From IMG/VR virus record IMGVR_UViG_3300042560_001323, positions 62,001 to 126,000 of that record: a stretch of DNA of 64,000 nucleotides; one strand, 5' to 3'. The position numbers and the translations under genes were made by a program. Under the pieces are notes generated by a model. The model was not told the origin of the DNA. It did not search any database and was given only the letters and a program-made list of their open reading frames with translations. Positions 50,033-57,078 of the stretch are shown piece by piece (position 1 is the stretch's first letter; the number at the start of each line of letters is the position of its first letter). The DNA is from a virus.

Positions 50033-50476
50033 TTACTGTAGGTAAGACCTCAACTTATAAACATTCTTACCGTGGGATTCCATCAAATCCTGCACAAGAT
50101 TTGCAGTTGCATAACTTCTTTGTTTTTCCGCTTCTTCGGAAATGTCTGTGAGCATTTCAATAAGACGTTCATTATCTGCACGCAGTTGTTCTACCATACC
50201 TCTTGCATCAATCTCTTGATTGGCATTGGCTGGCCCTTCAATAGCAGAAACCTCAACAATCCGCTCAAGTCTTGAGACTGGGCGAATGTTGAGGTAGCGC
50301 ATATGCTCACTGAGCCTATCAATCTCATCAAACATTTCGGTATATTGGTCGCCAAAAAGTTCGTGTAACTGAGGAAAATCCGTTCCAACGACATTATGAT
50401 GGTAGTTCCAGGTTTTCTGGAATAGAACAAACAATGTGGCCTGGGTGTCACTCAATAGTTTAAATAATTTTTCCAT
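50033..50476 (-). CDS. dps: Dps/ferritin-like protein
   Basis: 147 residues from ATG 50476. WNYHHNVVGTDFPQLHELFG and FDEIDRLSEHMRYL match the Dps ferroxidase and helix-2 pattern (His, then LHEL, then D...E). Binds DNA and stores iron to protect against peroxide. The start lies 17 bases after RNA copy 4. Confidence 0.88.
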   Translation of the reverse strand: MEKLFKLLSDTQATLFVLFQKTWNYHHNVVGTDFPQLHELFGDQYTEMFDEIDRLSEHMRYLNIRPVSRLERIVEVSAIEGPANANQEIDARGMVEQLRADNERLIEMLTDISEEAEKQRSYATANLVQDLMESHGKNVYKLRSYLQ

Positions 50477-50492
50477 TATAGTCTTTTTGAAT

Positions 50493-50660
50493 AGTAACAA
50501 AAACCAATAAGAGTCAAAAACTCTATTGATTTTCTAGACGCTTCATAGCAGATGCTAAATGGTTTAAATAACCTTTTAGTCTTAATTCCACTCCACGTCT
50601 GTAATCGGTGTACTCCACCAATACCCGAAAAGCATTAACTAACCGGGCACAATTATTTAG
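50493..50660 (-). ncRNA. Structured repeat RNA, copy 4
   Basis: Late-promoter-like CTAAATA (50654-50660) then GTGCCCGG. Hairpin ATTGGTG/CACCGAT uses a G-U pair, CTAAA/TTTAG closes the inner domain, and the terminal hairpin (CAATAGAGT/ACTCTTATTG) is followed by TTTTTGTT. It occupies the 5' leader of dps. Confidence 0.88.
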
Positions 50661-50663
50661 GTC

Positions 50664-51071
50664 TTAGAGCAACTTCAAATGACCAGTAATATCCTGAAGT
50701 TCTTCCTTTGTTGCAGGACCAATGGCACAACAAGTAAGGGTCTTAACCCCTTTAAATTCGGTAAGTCCCGAGTCTTCAATAATCTCGCAAATTTGATTGG
50801 TTAGTTTTGCCTTATCGTAGATGGCTAAAAGTTCTTCTTCAGAATCCACTGACACGCAAATCTTAGTAAATGCACCCTTTAGCCACTCTTTAACCCGCCA
50901 ATCAATTAGATGTGGTAGAATGGCAGCCACAGAGGCGTGTGCGCCTTGTGCGACCATCTTACCCTTCCGCATATTTAAGTCTTTGCGTATTACGATGACT
51001 TGTTGTAGTTTGTTTGTTTCTTCTCCTTGTTCTGCAATTTCTGTCATATCTTCATAGTTAAGGTTAGTCAT
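50664..51071 (-). CDS. pth2: Peptidyl-tRNA hydrolase PTH2 family
   Basis: 135 residues. QVIVIRKDLNMRKGKMVAQG then AHASVAA and GLTEFKGVKTLTCCAIGPAT are PTH2 signatures. Releases peptidyl groups from stalled tRNAs. Uncommon in T4-like phages and interesting beside the tRNA cluster. Confidence 0.85.
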   Translation of the reverse strand: MTNLNYEDMTEIAEQGEETNKLQQVIVIRKDLNMRKGKMVAQGAHASVAAILPHLIDWRVKEWLKGAFTKICVSVDSEEELLAIYDKAKLTNQICEIIEDSGLTEFKGVKTLTCCAIGPATKEELQDITGHLKLL

Positions 51072-51072
51072 T

Positions 51073-51255
51073 TCAGTTTCCTACAAAATATGGTAAATCG
51101 TTTTCTTTAGGTTCTGATTGAGTTGCCCCAGGAAAGAGTTTTCGGAGTTCTTGTAATACGGGGATAAGTTCGTGGTCATACTTTATATCTCCACTATTGT
51201 TTAGTCTCAATAAAAGGTTGTAAAGTTGCCTCAATTGCTCTTCAGTCAAAGACAA
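51073..51255 (-). CDS. Small unknown protein
   Basis: Sixty residues, MSLTEEQLRQLYNLLLRLNN start, helical. Unknown. Confidence 0.55.
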   Translation of the reverse strand: MSLTEEQLRQLYNLLLRLNNSGDIKYDHELIPVLQELRKLFPGATQSEPKENDLPYFVGN

Positions 51256-51273
51256 TTTATAGTTTTTTGAATT

Positions 51274-51534
51274 TCAATCATTTTTTAGTTCCTTATACTT
51301 AAGTGCAAAGTGTTCGTAAATACTCATAACAATATGTTCCATATACTCGGTGTGATGATGCATAGGAATTTTAAGATTAGAACAGAATGCTTGTGCGTTT
51401 GACCTCAAAAGACAATCTCCAATCTGCCCTTCTCTTTTCCATTCTTTATAGTTATCAATCATATCCCACAAACTTTCTTCGTTTCCGTTGTCTGCGAAGT
51501 GTTTTACAAACTGGTCAATCGTGTAATATTTCAT
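51274..51534 (-). CDS. Unknown protein
   Basis: Eighty-six residues, MKYYTIDQFVKHFADNGNEE start, HHHTEYMEHIVMS in the middle. No family recognised. Confidence 0.55.
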   Translation of the reverse strand: MKYYTIDQFVKHFADNGNEESLWDMIDNYKEWKREGQIGDCLLRSNAQAFCSNLKIPMHHHTEYMEHIVMSIYEHFALKYKELKND

Positions 51535-51773
51535 TATGGTCTGTTTAGTCGGTTGGTAGATTGTTCATAGGGTGTTCCTTTTCGGGTTAGTTGAGAAACA
51601 GTAAGAGAGTCTTTTCTCCAAGTTTGTAAAACTTCTCCTGTTTCTTTATTCATAAGATGCGCCCAGTCAGTTGCTACTGTTCCGCAACAATCAATAAATT
51701 TTCCATAAGTGGATACTTCCATTACTGTGGGAAGATGATTATAATGGGAATGAAAGAATGCTACAAGGGTCAT
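51534..51773 (-). CDS. Unknown protein
   Basis: Seventy-nine residues, MTLVAFFHSHYNHLPTVMEV start. Contains CCGTVATDWAHLMNKETGE. Unknown. Confidence 0.55.
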   Translation of the reverse strand: MTLVAFFHSHYNHLPTVMEVSTYGKFIDCCGTVATDWAHLMNKETGEVLQTWRKDSLTVSQLTRKGTPYEQSTNRLNRP

Positions 51774-52045
51774 TTGGTTTCCTCACAAATCATACAGTAT
51801 TTACATTGAAAACTAAAGTGGTCATTATGATGAGCATATTTCTCACCTCTTAGTTCCCCCGAATAATAAATCTCATACCAGTGTTCATCTTCGTGGTCTG
51901 ATGCTGGATAGATTTTAATCTCATCAATCGTTACGACAAGATTAGCGCCATCAACAGAAACCCAACGAGTTCCAACTTTAAATTCTTTTCGGGGAAAAAT
52001 GTGACTGACAATTACTCTGTGTCCGTTAATGATTTCAGTTTCCAT
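51770..52045 (-). CDS. Unknown protein
   Basis: Ninety-one residues. METEIINGHRVIVSHIFPRK start; CKYCMICEETK at the end suggests a small zinc site. No family recognised. Confidence 0.6.
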   Translation of the reverse strand: METEIINGHRVIVSHIFPRKEFKVGTRWVSVDGANLVVTIDEIKIYPASDHEDEHWYEIYYSGELRGEKYAHHNDHFSFQCKYCMICEETK

Positions 52046-52068
52046 TGGTTTGGTTGCTTATGCGAGTA

Positions 52069-52518
52069 TTATAGCACCTTTGGGGGTGGGTTGGGGTCTG
52101 GGGAGACAGCTAGTGAAGCGTCATATTCAAGATATTCTATTTTATCTTTTTGTGATTTTTGGAAATCCTCAGTAATAATCTCATTTGCCCAGTGTTTGCT
52201 TGAAAAGGGACCAATGTTAGAAATGTCTACCCAGAAAAACCACAGAACTTTCTTTTGTGGTTGATACCAAACTGTTTCATCACCTTTAGTGATTTTTTTG
52301 GTGCGATAATTATTCATTTGATCTTGTTCTGGTAAGAAATCTTCACGGATTAATCGGGGTTTAGGAAATTCAGGTTTCATATTTTTAAGTTTAAGTTGAG
52401 GTTCGCCTTTTGGGGGATTTCGGTTTTCGTATAAGCTACCTCCCAACCAGAAAACACCGGGAGCAATTTCCCGTTCTTTTGAGAAGAGAAACTTTAATAC
52501 GACAACAAATACCTTCAT
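52069..52518 (-). CDS. Unknown protein with hydrophobic N-terminus
   Basis: 149 residues. MKVFVVVLKFLFSKEREIAP start, then a Pro-rich body and WFFWVDISNIGPF. Possible lipid- or membrane-associated protein. Start overlaps the damaged gene upstream (ATGA). Confidence 0.55.
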   Translation of the reverse strand: MKVFVVVLKFLFSKEREIAPGVFWLGGSLYENRNPPKGEPQLKLKNMKPEFPKPRLIREDFLPEQDQMNNYRTKKITKGDETVWYQPQKKVLWFFWVDISNIGPFSSKHWANEIITEDFQKSQKDKIEYLEYDASLAVSPDPNPPPKVL

Positions 52519-52867
52519 TTCATTTTCAAGTGATTATCAAGTTCATATCTATGTCGTTCAAAGCAACCCATCGCAGTTCCAAATGCCCAGTTATCATAAT
52601 CTTCCTGAGTTGGTTCTGTATCATTACCATCTTCCCATTCCACAAAAAAGTCTTCAATAGGACAATCAAATTCAATGTATGCGGTTTTTGGTTTATATGC
52701 ATTTTCCCTAATTCATCAGCGATTTTATAAAGAATACTAGGATAACCATTCATATTGTCGGCAAATGTTCGCAGAGAAGTAGCAAGTGCTTCCTTCATAT
52801 CATCAGTTGGCGGCTGGGATAGTTCACTACAGAATGCTTCCCACATTTTTTGTGCTCGTTCAGACAT
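52515..52867 (-). pseudogene. Gene split by a frameshift in an A-run
   Basis: From ATG 52867 the frame reads MSERAQKMWEAFCSELSQ to about 52706, then the coherent frame jumps by one base at GGGAAAA and continues as AYKPKTAYIEFDCPIEDFFV to a TGA at 52517 overlapping the next start. One extra A would restore a single 118-residue protein. Alternatives are a sequencing error or programmed slippage. Confidence 0.55.
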
Positions 52868-53126
52868 TTTCCAGTTCATTGATAAGAGATAAAATACTAT
52901 TCCGTAAGAATTGATTATTTTGCCATTCGCGGTCTGCTTCATCATCCCAAAATTGAGAGTCTCCTGGATGTGGATCATTAGGAACAATCTCGTTAGCAAT
53001 AAAGAGAAGAACATTACGGGTTGCATTTAAACTTTTTCCTGTTTATCTACACTGCTTGCAAACTTCATTAGACTGAATAATATTTAAAACTTTTTGAGCA
53101 GTTGAAGAGATTTGATTATTGGTCAT
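52860..53126 (-). pseudogene. Gene interrupted by an in-frame TAA
   Basis: From ATG 53126 (ATGA overlap with 53123-53479) the frame reads MTNNQISSTAQKVLNIIQSN and ends at TAA after 27 codons, then continues open for 60 codons (SLNATRNVLLFIANEIVPND, WDDEADREWQNNQF) to a TGA at 52862. Reads like a single 88-residue protein with a nonsense codon. Confidence 0.5.
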
Positions 53127-53479
53127 TTTCCGTATTTTAAAATCATTTTGAGAGTTGTTGCGGGTTCCATATTATCTTCAAGTTTATGAGGTTCTAGGAG
53201 TTTTGCAAGTTCCTCATATTTTGCTTTGTAGTTAGTTCCTAAATCTACATCCTCATCACAAAAAGCATCTTGAACAATTCTCAAAGATGCTACTATTTTA
53301 TTTGGATGGTCTTTGGGCGAGTACTCAAAGTTCTCAAATACACCTCTCATCCATTCTGGGGTATATGCATACTTATGAATAACTTTTCGGACATCATCTT
53401 CGTCTAAAATGTAGAGGAAGTGATATACTGGGAGATATCCAGTATTTGCTGATATGTCTTTGTAATAATCAAATTTCAT
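53123..53479 (-). CDS. Unknown protein
   Basis: 118 residues from ATG 53479 (AAAGGAAC upstream). MKFDYYKDISANTGYLPVYH start; acidic helices; YKAKYEELAKLLEPHKLED near the end. AATAAATA lies 21 bases upstream of the start. No family recognised. Confidence 0.65.
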   Translation of the reverse strand: MKFDYYKDISANTGYLPVYHFLYILDEDDVRKVIHKYAYTPEWMRGVFENFEYSPKDHPNKIVASLRIVQDAFCDEDVDLGTNYKAKYEELAKLLEPHKLEDNMEPATTLKMILKYGK

Positions 53480-53499
53480 TATTAGTTCCTTTAGTGATA

Positions 53500-53507
53500 T
53501 ATTTATT
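53500..53507 (-). promoter_or_regulatory. Late-promoter-like AATAAATA
   Basis: 21 bases before the ATG at 53479, just after the hairpin end of the structured RNA at 53516. Confidence 0.5.
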
Positions 53508-53515
53508 AAAATGAA

Positions 53516-53690
53516 TCCCCAACCGAAGTCGGGGATTCTAAACGGGGGTTCTCTAAGTTTTTCTAGAATTCTTAGAGAACGATGAGTCTGATACTCAAAA
53601 GAGTAGAGCAGCGACGGTATGAAAGGGTTATCTCGCAAGGTGGCGATATTAAATCACCGGGCGGGATACACTTTCCAATTCCTATTTATT
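53516..53690 (-). ncRNA. Hairpin-rich RNA with late promoter, omega-RNA-like end
   Basis: On the minus strand it begins with AATAAATA (53683-53690), then folds: GGTG/CACC type hairpin, ACTC/GAGT hairpin, a 10-bp hairpin GTTCTCTAAG/CTTAGAGAAC, and an 11-bp hairpin GAATCCCCGAC-TTCG-GTTGGGGATTC with the stable UUCG tetraloop. The last part (TAGAATCCCCG ... GGGGATTC) resembles the 3' end of IS200/IS605 omega RNAs, but no tnpB is present. Identity uncertain. Confidence 0.55.
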
Positions 53691-53749
53691 ATTAAGACTT
53701 TCATCACAAAACAGGCAAAACTATGTGAAAGAATTTGGCTAAAAGCCAA

Positions 53750-53822
53750 CGGCCAATAGGAGATTTGAACTCCTGTAACCTACTAGACATGTAGGTGTCC
53801 TAGACCACTAGACGAATTGGCC
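53750..53822 (-). tRNA. tRNA-Asp (anticodon GUC)
   Basis: Seventy-three nt: GGCCAAT acceptor, anticodon stem CCTAC/GTAGG with loop ATGTCTA (anticodon GTC), T loop TTCAAAT, discriminator G. A CTAAATA box lies about 60 bases upstream. Between them is a 49-nt tRNA-like mini-hairpin (53825-53873) with ATCCAG/CTGGAT ends and a D-arm-like GTC-AGCGGTA-GAC. Confidence 0.9.
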
Positions 53823-53881
53823 ATATCCAGACCTCCCCAAACGGTGCCGTCTACCGCTGACTTATTCCTGGATGTGTCAAC

Positions 53882-53888
53882 TATTTAG
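53882..53888 (-). promoter_or_regulatory. Late-promoter-like CTAAATA before tRNA-Asp
   Basis: CTAAATA flanked by CAAC and GTTG, just after the 23S-like RNA and before the tRNA-Asp. Confidence 0.45.
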
Positions 53889-53892
53889 GTTG

Positions 53893-54055
<163 letters not shown>

Positions 54056-54119
54056 AATTAAGTTTTTGTGCCTTTTAGAGCATTTCAAGAATTTGAGTTG
54101 TAGAAACAGTCATTTTAGT

Positions 54120-54260
54120 TTACCTCTTGGCAATTACACCAAATAAAAATCCAGAAATCCATTTAGTAGCACCAGAAGGTTCTGGAACTACCAGTAAAAC
54201 CATAGCAACAATTATAAGTGCGGCTATAACCACTTTAACTGTTTTCTCCTCGTTGGTCAT
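54120..54260 (-). CDS. Small membrane protein
   Basis: Forty-six residues with one span (VVIAALIIVAMVLLVV). ATG 54260. Lies between the split tRNA-Arg and the 23S-like RNA. Unknown function. Confidence 0.5.
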   Translation of the reverse strand: MTNEEKTVKVVIAALIIVAMVLLVVPEPSGATKWISGFLFGVIAKR

Positions 54261-54311
54261 AAAAATACATCCACAATTAAAACATCAATTAGAATGAAAT
54301 TGGTCATTCAA

Positions 54312-54594
54312 CACCCCGTGAGGGCTACGATCCCCCGATCTACTGCTTAGCGTACCACTATGGTTTTCACCACCACCACATTTAGTGTTTGTGGTCTGGA
54401 CCATCCCTTCACCATATTTCTTAAGAACTTAGGTGCTTCCCGTCTGGTCTCTACACGTTCAAGATTTCTCTTGCTTCGCTCGGGATTGCCATTTTAAAGG
54501 TTTCCCCGAATTTGAGAAGTTACATTCATAGAGTTTCCCCTATGGCGCTCCATCAGTTTAAGGCAGTTGCTTTATCCGGCTAAGCTAACGGGGC
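54312..54594 (-). tRNA. tRNA-Arg (UCU) interrupted by a group I intron
   Basis: 5' exon 54560-54594 and 3' exon 54312-54350 join to a tRNA with acceptor GCCCCGT/ACGGGGT, D arm GCTT/AAGC, and anticodon stem ACTGC/GCAGT with loop CTTCTAA (anticodon TCT). The intron follows U34. The T loop (ATCGTAG) is atypical, with U54 and A58 swapped. A CTAAATA box at 54633-54639 lies 39 bases upstream. Confidence 0.85.
54351..54559 (-). other. Group I intron (209 nt, no ORF) in tRNA-Arg
   Basis: The core elements appear in order: AAATTCGGGGAAACC (P) and GGCAATCCCGAGC (Q) forming P4/P5, then GTGTAGAGACCAGACGGG (R) and GAAGGGATGGTCCAGACC (S) forming P7, with P8 (CACC/GGTG) between them and P9 (CCACA/TGTGG) after. 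The last base is G. The core resembles the tRNA introns of cyanobacteria. Confidence 0.88.
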
Positions 54595-54632
54595 AAAAAA
54601 TTCCTTCAATAAGAAGAGAATTATTCAACTAC

Positions 54633-54639
54633 TATTTAG
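54633..54639 (-). promoter_or_regulatory. Late-promoter-like CTAAATA before tRNA-Arg
   Basis: CTAAATA 39 bases before the tRNA-Arg 5' end. Confidence 0.45.
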
Positions 54640-54731
54640 AAGTTTTATGGATAGGAATGTGATTGATTTCTCAACCACCCCTTAAGAATAACACAAAACC
54701 ACCAGAACGGTGAGAGCGTGTGCCAGTTTGA

Positions 54732-55172
54732 TTACTGGCTAATTTCTTCAAGATGTGGCGGAACAAAAGAAGCCCGAATACCCATAACGCCACCTAATTT
54801 CCTTTGAGCCTCGCTATTATCGGGTCTGAACTCATAATACACAGCATTCTCAATAAGAACCCGCTCGGGTCTATACCGATACTCATCAAGTATCTGCTGG
54901 TTCTTCATTTTAGGTTTATACATTCTCTTTTCTTCCCGTTCATACTGCTCTATCGCAGAATCAACATCGTATTTTACTCTGCTGTCTAATAATTCAGGGG
55001 TTTTAATAATGTATTCATTTAACTCTTTCGGAGAGTATTTAGTGTTTCTTTGAATCTGGTCATTAAGAACCCAAACTTTCTCTTCAGATAAACCGGTGCA
55101 ACGGGAAATACAGAAAACAATCGTTGTTATTGTCAGAGATATAACTGTCCATCTAATAGCTTCTTTTTTCAC
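54732..55172 (-). CDS. Membrane-anchored protein next to the transpeptidase
   Basis: 146 residues. N-terminal span (RWTVISLTITTIVFCISR) and a basic/acidic body with helical stretches. Three bases separate it from the upstream L,D-transpeptidase gene. Possibly a periplasmic accessory or lysis factor; no family recognised. Confidence 0.6.
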   Translation of the reverse strand: MKKEAIRWTVISLTITTIVFCISRCTGLSEEKVWVLNDQIQRNTKYSPKELNEYIIKTPELLDSRVKYDVDSAIEQYEREEKRMYKPKMKNQQILDEYRYRPERVLIENAVYYEFRPDNSEAQRKLGGVMGIRASFVPPHLEEISQ

Positions 55173-55175
55173 CTA

Positions 55176-55706
55176 TCAATAAGAGCCAGGTTCTTGAAAC
55201 ACAGAGAGAAATACAGTTCCTTTCTTATAAAGTGGTAGAAGTTTATCTCTTAGATCAATGTTATAAAGTCTTACACAACCTAGTGTGGGGTATAGTGGTT
55301 GTCTAGGTGCCCAGGCTCCTGGCCAAAATGCGGCAGATCCGCCACCGTGAACCATAAGACCGGCTCTACCATATCTTGCTTCTTGGCCCTCTAGTTCTAC
55401 CATATCAAATGACATCCACCCATATGCCATTAGGGTGCGATCATAGCGGGGGTAATCGCCGTAAGTTGCATAATCATTGTAAAGCTGTCCTAGCTTATAA
55501 AGGCCAGGAACAGTATCACTTCCAGTTGCAGAAAATAGATAATCGCTACCTTGACCGCGAGCAAGAGCGGGGATTTCCCATAGAAGATTACCATAGAAAT
55601 CGTATGCCTTTGCAGTCTCTACGATATCATTAACAATAATATGAGTATCAAGTGGTTTAAACCCAAATTCTTTAGGGCTTTTACCGGGTCCTACTGGTTT
55701 AGTCAT
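55176..55706 (-). CDS. L,D-transpeptidase (YkuD family)
   Basis: 176 residues. The catalytic region GLMVHGGGSAAFWPG, then YPTLGCVRLYNID, has the HG...GC(V)R active-site pattern with catalytic Cys. No signal peptide. Cross-links or anchors peptidoglycan. Late-promoter-like CTAAATA at 55731-55737. Confidence 0.85.
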   Translation of the reverse strand: MTKPVGPGKSPKEFGFKPLDTHIIVNDIVETAKAYDFYGNLLWEIPALARGQGSDYLFSATGSDTVPGLYKLGQLYNDYATYGDYPRYDRTLMAYGWMSFDMVELEGQEARYGRAGLMVHGGGSAAFWPGAWAPRQPLYPTLGCVRLYNIDLRDKLLPLYKKGTVFLSVFQEPGSY

Positions 55707-55730
55707 AATTACAGCATATTGAACTGTAAT

Positions 55731-55737
55731 TATTTAG
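55731..55737 (-). promoter_or_regulatory. Late-promoter-like CTAAATA with leader hairpin
   Basis: CTAAATA 24 bases before the transpeptidase start; AATTACAG/CTGTAATT forms a hairpin in the leader. Confidence 0.45.
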
Positions 55738-56235
55738 TCAGTATGTAGACTCAGCATAGACTAACAATAATATGATAAGAAAAAGCAAAAATCCAATAGC
55801 AGCAAAAATATTAAATTTAATTAATGGTACAAGAACAAATGCAAGAAAAAGGTAAAAGCCGAATGCAACACCTGTAAGAGCCAGAGTAATAGCTAATGCA
55901 ATAAGAACTTTAGAGAAAAAAGGTTCCCATAAAAATTCAAGAATATCCCAAATCTCTTTAAAAACAAAGACTATTCCTGTTCCACAAAAGTTTAGAATCT
56001 TTTTACAGAGTCTAAGAAAGCCCCTACTTTTATCTCTCGGAGGATTCTTATACTCACTAAAAATTCTAAAGTTTTCAATAGCAGTAGGATCAGCAGAATC
56101 TAGCCACTCTAAAAATTGCTGAGAGTCATAAGAGTTAATTTTTTGCCAATCTTCTTCAAACTCTTCAAAGTAGTCTGGATTATTTTTCAGGAATGCAGCT
56201 GTGATTGGTCTGGTGTGTTTCATTGGTGGTTTCAT
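55738..56235 (-). CDS. Membrane protein with C-terminal spans
   Basis: 165 residues. N-terminal soluble part (HTRPITAAFLKNNPDYFEEF), then two or three hydrophobic spans (LIALAITLALTGVAFGFYLF, then AAIGFLLFLIILLLVY). Start uncertain (ATG 56235 or 56223). Lies between RlpA and the transpeptidase; a holin-like role is possible. Confidence 0.6.
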   Translation of the reverse strand: MKPPMKHTRPITAAFLKNNPDYFEEFEEDWQKINSYDSQQFLEWLDSADPTAIENFRIFSEYKNPPRDKSRGFLRLCKKILNFCGTGIVFVFKEIWDILEFLWEPFFSKVLIALAITLALTGVAFGFYLFLAFVLVPLIKFNIFAAIGFLLFLIILLLVYAESTY

Positions 56236-56299
56236 AATAATACAGGCAAAGGGCTCCCCAAAAGAGAAACCCTTAACATTCCTAAATCAACCGTTTGAA

Positions 56300-56767
56300 T
56301 CAGTTAAGAACTTCAAGACGAACATCGGCAAGACCACTGGAGGTTACTCCAAGATGACTTGCAATGCCTTGTCCAAGGTCTACAATACGGCCACCAACAT
56401 AAGGTCCACGGTCATTTACCCTTGCAACGGCACTACGACCATTGTTAAGATTAGTGATGCGAACTCTCGTGCCAAATGGCAGACTACGGTGAGCAACAGT
56501 AAAGGTTCCCGGTCGGTAAGTTTCACCATTAGCAGTGCGATTACCATAGAATCCAGGACCATACCAACTTGCAACACCAGTGGATGCACCGGCAAGCGTA
56601 TGTTGAATAGTTTGATTCTCCTCCATCATCCATTTATTCGTATTGATAGAAGTTTCGGGGGAAACATCTACTGTAGAATAAGAACTAGAAGAAATTGCTC
56701 GTGCCTGAACTGGGGTTAGCAGAACTGCACCGGCAAAAAGGATTGAGATAGTTTTGTTAATTTGCAT
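56300..56767 (-). CDS. rlpA: RlpA-like protein with signal peptide
   Basis: 155 residues. Signal peptide MQINKTISILFAGAVLLTPV with AxA-type site near residues 22-24. The C-terminal half is a double-psi barrel (ASWYGPGFYGNRTANGETY, then VNDRGPYVGGRIVDLG), as in bacterial RlpA lytic transglycosylases, with the conserved D of NDRGPY. No SPOR domain. Probably modifies the host wall from the periplasm. Confidence 0.82.
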   Translation of the reverse strand: MQINKTISILFAGAVLLTPVQARAISSSSYSTVDVSPETSINTNKWMMEENQTIQHTLAGASTGVASWYGPGFYGNRTANGETYRPGTFTVAHRSLPFGTRVRITNLNNGRSAVARVNDRGPYVGGRIVDLGQGIASHLGVTSSGLADVRLEVLN

Positions 56768-56873
56768 TTAATTGAATAGAACTCGACATCCAGGCTTGAG
56801 TACCGTCGCAACGCCCCCGTTCTAAAAGGCAGCACTCCCTGGCTCTAGTAACACTTATTTCATTATGAAAAAG

Positions 56874-56896
56874 TATTTAGGCTGGGTTTCCCAACC
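56874..56896 (-). terminator. Hairpin and late-promoter-like box upstream of rlpA
   Basis: GGTTGGG-AAA-CCCAGCC hairpin (56880-56896) followed by CTAAATA and TTTTT. It could end the unit upstream and start the late unit with rlpA, whose ATG is about 105 bases on. Confidence 0.5.
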
Positions 56897-56925
56897 TTGA
56901 AGATAGAATAGCACAGTTTTAGAGT

Positions 56926-57072
56926 TTATGGTGCAGCAGTGACCAGTTGTGGTTCTGACCACTCCTCCACAATTGCTTTTTTATATTCTGTAAGGTTTTT
57001 ATCAGTGAGATGCTTACAGCGTTCAGAAACCCACTTCTTGTTGGCTTCTTCAATTTTTTGTTCGTTGTTCAT
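56926..57072 (-). CDS. Small protein
   Basis: Forty-eight residues, MNNEQKIEEANKKWVSERCK start, ends EPQLVTAAP. Start seven bases after the upstream stop. Unknown. Confidence 0.5.
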   Translation of the reverse strand: MNNEQKIEEANKKWVSERCKHLTDKNLTEYKKAIVEEWSEPQLVTAAP

Positions 57073-57078
57073 AGTTAT

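Noticed and set aside
52526-53026. Single long minus-strand frame starting at 53026
   Set aside because: Its residues in the first and last thirds look random, while other frames there read as typical proteins with preserved start-stop overlaps.
39237-53126. Reassignment of TAA as a sense codon
   Set aside because: TAA is used as a normal stop in many clear genes (for example gp26 and the tail proteins), and no tRNA with anticodon UUA is seen.
53580-53620. Hammerhead ribozyme suggested by GATGAGTCTGAT
   Set aside because: The CUGANGA and GAAA core segments are not in the required order and spacing.
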